From the NCBI GenBank assembly GCA_032191485.1, contig JAVDOI010000006.1, forward strand, positions 16,381,088-16,445,087: 64,000 bases of DNA. The letters run 5' to 3'. The position numbers and the translations under genes were made by a program. Source of the stretch: Leptoclinus maculatus (Eukaryota > Chordata > Actinopteri > Perciformes > Stichaeidae). Below the pieces are notes generated by a model that was not told the DNA's origin, did not search any database, and saw only the letters and a program-made list of their open reading frames with translations. Below are positions 59,603 through 64,000 of the stretch, one piece after another (within the stretch, counting starts at the first letter, position 1; each line of letters opens with the position of its first letter).

Positions 59603-62600
59603 TGGCTGCACAGCCGGCCGTTGTCCCATCTCTTCCCAAACACCCCTCGTCACCACAGGGGTCAAATGTGTATAGAGCTCCACCCTACTAGAGAGGTGGA
59701 GCAACCTAAATCTGGGCCTGTTTGACCTGTTAAAGTTCTGATGGTCATGCTCACTGGTGCTTTTATACTATTTATTTTGTTAGGGGGGGGGGGGGGGGTG
59801 TCTTTGCTTCACAAAGAGAATGGGTGCAAATAGAGCTCGAGCTGTGCTCTCTTCCTCACTGCTGCCTCGCTGGATCCTTGTCCAGAGCTTCATTTTAGGG
59901 CAGAGAAAAAAAAAAACTCTTATATTTTACACTGGCTAAGAAGTATTTTGGAACAAATTCTTACCCTATTAATGTCCTTTTATTCTAAAGGAATTGAAAA
60001 TAGTACATATTGTGCTCCTCCACATAGAAGTCATTAAAAAAAAATCATCCATCTTTAGTTACATATACTTTTTATATTTAATTTTGGAAAGACGTATGTG
60101 CACCTAAATTGGAACACAATTTTGTTTTCGTTTGCAGTCCAAATTAAACTGTTGGGGGTTTAAGTGTCTTCTGCCAAGGAGACAAAACAAGGAGTGAAGA
60201 CAAATGGTGTTGGAGTTCTAGTGGTTTCTGAGGGAACTCTGCAGAGTTGCCAAAGTCGACAGAGGAAAGGAGCACAGCCTTTTGATGCATCAGTGCACTA
60301 CTGAAGTTCTATGCAATTTAGCTGGCCTTGTTTTTGGACTGGCTTTCACCCTTCCTTGTTTCTCTTCAAACCAATACGATTAGCCTTTTCAGCAAAGCAG
60401 GTGTTTTCTATGTATCATTTTGAGAACTCTTTTGTGTGTGTGTGTGTTTGAGCGTGAAATAATCTTAGTATGGGACGTTCTTTTTTTCATGGACATCAAC
60501 AGTAAAAACTGGAACAGTGCCCCCTCAACAAGGGACTTATATCTTCATGTATTACTTTAGTGGTCAACATCTGCCTGATGCTACTTGCTACTGAAACAGG
60601 CAGTGCATTGTTCTGATTCGGATGTACTTCACTGAGGAAACATCGTTCTCGTCTTGTGCAGATTATTTTGTGCACATCTATGACATGTGATTTAAAAAAA
60701 AAGCTAAAATCCAGTATTTTTCTGAAACAACGCCCTCCAACGTCTTAAGAAAAACCAAAGGACGCATTTTGAAAACTTTCCCTTTCACATCTTCATGGAT
60801 GACATCTTTTTATTTCAACGTGTGATTATTATTATTATGAGCTGTCACCTGCTGTCCTGCGAGGGACTCTGTTCCAGATGGGTCGCACACGGTTGCACAT
60901 CCTGCTTTGTCTCTTCTGAATGGGGGCTTGAAGTGTCAGACTGTACATAGAGGGCTGTAGGCATGTACACCCCAGAGGCCTTTTAGTTCATGTTAAGTCT
61001 CTTTGCAACACAATTTCGCTTTTCAGTGCTCTCACTGGATTAGCGTGGAAAGCGACCGACGCATGGGGGCAGAGGTGATCTTTTTATCACCTCTTTGTAT
61101 TATAATGTATGTACGGTTTGCTAGATCAAAGATGAATTAAGTGCTACTTCTATCTTGGAAGTTTTATAGAAGCAGAATGTTAAAATCAGGCCTTTTTGTT
61201 ATTTCAGCATGTTTGTGTGGAGAAAGTAGCTATCCGTCTTTCTTTTATAACATTATTTTTTTTAACTAAATAGCTGCAATGCAGACTGTGAGTCGATCCT
61301 AATCATTAATTAATTGTGTTTGTGGCATATAATGTATTTTTCACTGTTTTGTAATCATTCTATGTTAAGCAAAAAATGTCTTATTGTCGCCATATTCTGC
61401 TTTTATTAATTTTGCAGGACTATTAAACTTGTTCCAGACGTTGTGGTCACTTGCAGACCAGATCAGATCACCTATAATAAAAAACAATTAAATAAGGATG
61501 AGGAACCTTTTTACTTACAGACATCCTCCATATCCTTTTATGTTTGAGTTGATGTGAAACCAGCCTGATAAGTAACAAAGAGACATTCTTTTATTGGTAC
61601 TGTACTTTGTATCGACATCCAACGCTTTATTTATTAATTGAACGGCTGTAACGTCCACAAGCCTAAAAACACAGTGTGCTCCCTGTAGCCTACACCACAC
61701 CACCGTCACACTAACCAGCCAACCAAAGCAAAGTGTACAGCAACATGACAAAGATGGACATCAAGCTATGAACTCTACTAACTCTGGTAGTGTTAGTGCA
61801 TGCCCGCCACCACCATACGCGTTTAGTTTCCAGACATTTACCGGATTTTTCAAAATTCTTGCAAACTACGAGACATTACATTAAGTGTATGTTGGAGCAG
61901 GTGAAATTCAAACGACATCCAGTTGGTAAAACTGTAGCAACCGTCTCTAATGAATGTAGTTCGATTGGAGGCATCCTCTAAAAGAGCTTACAGATAAAAG
62001 CTGAGCAAAAGAAAAATGTAGCTGTTTAAATCCAGGGATATATGGTGTGCTGTTATCGGAGACCTTGGTATATTTTGCTTTAATAAACGGGTTCTTACAT
62101 GACCAACTTACAGTATGTGTGACCTAGATGTATGTAAATTAGGCCCAGGTGGATGTGAATGTTTCATACTAAAAAGGGTTTTATAGGATTGTTTTGTATC
62201 AGTGTGGCAATGGGATTAAACGGTTGTCTTAACTGTTGTGTCAACATACAGTTCTGGGTGTTCATAGACAAACCTCTTTGCTGTTGTCATTATTTCTTAT
62301 ATTTAATTTCATAAACATGACGGGGATAAACGGTGCAGCAATACTTGTGGCCATATTTCGGTGAAATCCACTGTATTGGATTCTGGTGTTTGTGTTTCAT
62401 TTGCATCACAGGAAGCATCCTGTTGGGTTCATTTTAAGTGTCTGCTTTTATTGAATTACTTTTCTCTTAGATATGTTGTTATTTTTGTTTAAACTGTTGA
62501 TACAATGTATTCATGTGGGTCTGGGGAAGATTGTTTCAAAATTATGAATGTACTCGATTGATATTGGGGGGAACTTAAATAAAATGGTGGATTGGATAGA

Positions 62601-62640
62601 AACCAACAGTAATTTGTTTCTTTTTTTCCACTCAATAAAA
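59603..62640 (+). other. iffo2 3'UTR and downstream
   Basis: About 3 kb without coding potential. AATAAA signals are at 62578-62583 and 62634-62639; an earlier AATAAAA lies near 61474. A 16-G run is at 59783-59798, shortly after the stop, and a GT tract at about 60436. The 3'UTR length is inferred from the signals, not observed. Confidence 0.55.
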
Positions 62641-63717
62641 ACTATTTAAGAGTAGGATGACCAGGAAACTTTGTTTGTTTGTATAATATACTCAATGCTC
62701 TGATTACAACCATTAGTAAAAGTGATATATAAATAAAGTGTATTATTATTAACTTGTACAGTAATTGCTGTAGTCAGTGATTTATATTAGTAGTAGTTTA
62801 TTAGTGCTACTGTAATTAATTTAGTCTCTTGGTCATCAGAAGACCACTTTGTGTTGCAGATGTGTAACAGCCAAAGATTTTCAATTATAATTGTCGAATA
62901 ATAAGAAACTGATTTCCATAATCAACCATCTAGTTTATTAAAGATTAATGACTTTACTTAAATTGGTAACTATTGGTATTAATTAAAAAAATAAAGACCT
63001 TGTGTTTCTCTTCACACTATTTTCTGTTAACTATAAAGTGGATATCAACTGATTTCACACCTAAATCTACTTTCACTTGGAAATCAAGAAGATTTTGATA
63101 GATTATGAGAAATGCAACAACTTGGTTGCAGTAATATTTATGATATTTAGAGTAGTAGAGGCACGTTTTGTTACTCTTAGAGCAACAACAGACATTTTAA
63201 CTGGAGGAAAAGCACAGGTGTTACAAACTATTCAAGTGTCCCAGTGAGTGACAGTGAGCCAACACGTACAATAACACTGAAATCAAAGAAGCTGAATGGA
63301 ATGGAGCCATCATCTATTTTATTATTTACATAATGTAAAGCATGTTTTTAAAAGGTATGAAACATTTTATGCAATTTCAAGAAAGTAAACAAAACTAATT
63401 AAAAACCACATATTTTCATTCTGAACACATTAAAAGATTCTGTTCCCAAACAGAGATGTATAGAGAATGGCACAAACAGCCCTTACTTAATCTACCTAAA
63501 ACGATTACGAGTTAAACCCTCTGGTTTAATGTTTCTGATTTGATCTCTTCAAAGTTAGTCAGGAGGAGCAGCAATAAAGGAGAGGGCCATAATATTAGTA
63601 GCTTTCATGCTGAAATAATCCAATATGAGCTAACCAGCTCACACACTTCACACATAATAGATGAGTTTGCTCCTTATGTCGTGATCTCCTATTCTCCTCC
63701 TTCCTCTCTTTCATTTT
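62641..63717 (-). other. Intergenic and likely 3'UTR of terf2ip-like gene
   Basis: AT-rich. TTTATT at 63318-63323 (AATAAA on the minus strand) would give the minus-strand gene a 3'UTR of about 400 bases. No other feature. Confidence 0.45.
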
Positions 63718-63939
63718 TTACCCCTCTACCTCGAGGAACACGATTCTCTTGGCCACGTCCTCCTCGCTGTATTTCTCCTGCAGCTGCTGTCGGACCACGG
63801 GATCAGCTGAGAACAGAAGACCATCGTCGCAGCGATTCCAAACTGGTCCTGAAATGGACGAGGGATTCAACAGACGATGGAGAGCAGCAGAGAGGTCTCC
63901 GCTGGTCTTCAGCAGGGCTTTGGTCACACTGACTAAGTC
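63718..63939 (-). CDS. terf2ip: Last exon of terf2ip-like (Rap1) gene, partial
   Basis: A minus-strand exon after a TTTGTTTCAG acceptor encodes 73 residues ending in TAA at 63718: DLVSVTKALLKTSGDLSAAL, then a PVWNRCDDGLLFSADP segment, then LQEKYSEEDVAKRIVFLEVE. The order helix - VW..-DD-LL - LQ-KY....VAKR(I/V).FL is the Rap1 C-terminal (RCT) domain that binds TRF2 in shelterin. The upstream BRCT and Myb parts would lie beyond the right edge. The exon is in phase 0. The identification rests on one exon; another RCT-like protein cannot be excluded. Confidence 0.68.
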   Translation of the reverse strand, partial: DLVSVTKALLKTSGDLSAALHRLLNPSSISGPVWNRCDDGLLFSADPVVRQQLQEKYSEEDVAKRIVFLEVEG

Positions 63940-64000
63940 CTGAAACAAAGATAGTCCGGGGAGATTAGACACACCAAACAGAATACAACCAAGAATAAAG

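Overview
The window is nuclear DNA from a ray-finned fish, most likely a spiny-rayed (acanthomorph) teleost. Its genes have short exons separated by GT-AG introns, with long introns full of microsatellites. The intergenic DNA is packed with fish-type mobile elements (hAT, BEL/Pao, Tc1, a tRNA-derived SINE, and the dispersed repeats typical of spiny-rayed fishes). The gene order AKR7A - MRTO4 - IFFO2 recalls human 1p36.13, where the AKR7A genes and MRTO4 are also tail to tail.

Layout. (1) 1-2.5 kb: the first two coding exons (signal peptide and start of an EMI domain) of a MEGF6-like gene on the minus strand, running off the left edge. (2) 5.4-22.6 kb: a tandem duplication, each unit holding a complete seven-exon akr7a gene on the plus strand. 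Unit 1 is compact (4.9 kb). Unit 2 has grown to 12.3 kb by transposon insertion and has lost parts of three introns; both genes still encode 358 aa. Its intron 4 holds a 6.5-kb hAT element, which in turn holds a fragment of a second hAT and a BEL/Pao retrotransposon with identical LTRs and a broken body. (3) 22.9-24.7 kb: mrto4 on the minus strand, eight exons, 238 aa, convergent with akr7a. (4) 25-37.5 kb: a gene-free block bracketed by an inverted repeat. It contains remains of KDZ-like, L1-like, Tc1 and MADF/BESS (Harbinger-type) elements and a 5.7-kb composite array. The array has seven copies of a ~275-bp AT-rich core, four of them carrying GC-rich minisatellites whose periods are all multiples of three. 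(5) 38.3-59.6 kb: iffo2 on the plus strand, eight exons, 495 aa, with a 15-kb first intron. (6) 63.7-63.9 kb: the last exon of a gene matching the Rap1 C-terminal domain of terf2ip, minus strand, convergent with iffo2.

The genes are independent housekeeping or structural genes (aldehyde reduction, 60S ribosome assembly, a nuclear or cytoskeletal intermediate-filament-type protein, telomere protection, an extracellular EGF protein). They do not form a pathway. The most unusual parts are the composite minisatellite array, the uneven evolution of the two akr7a units (including a GC-AG intron with a possible alternative donor in one copy only), and the young but defective BEL element.
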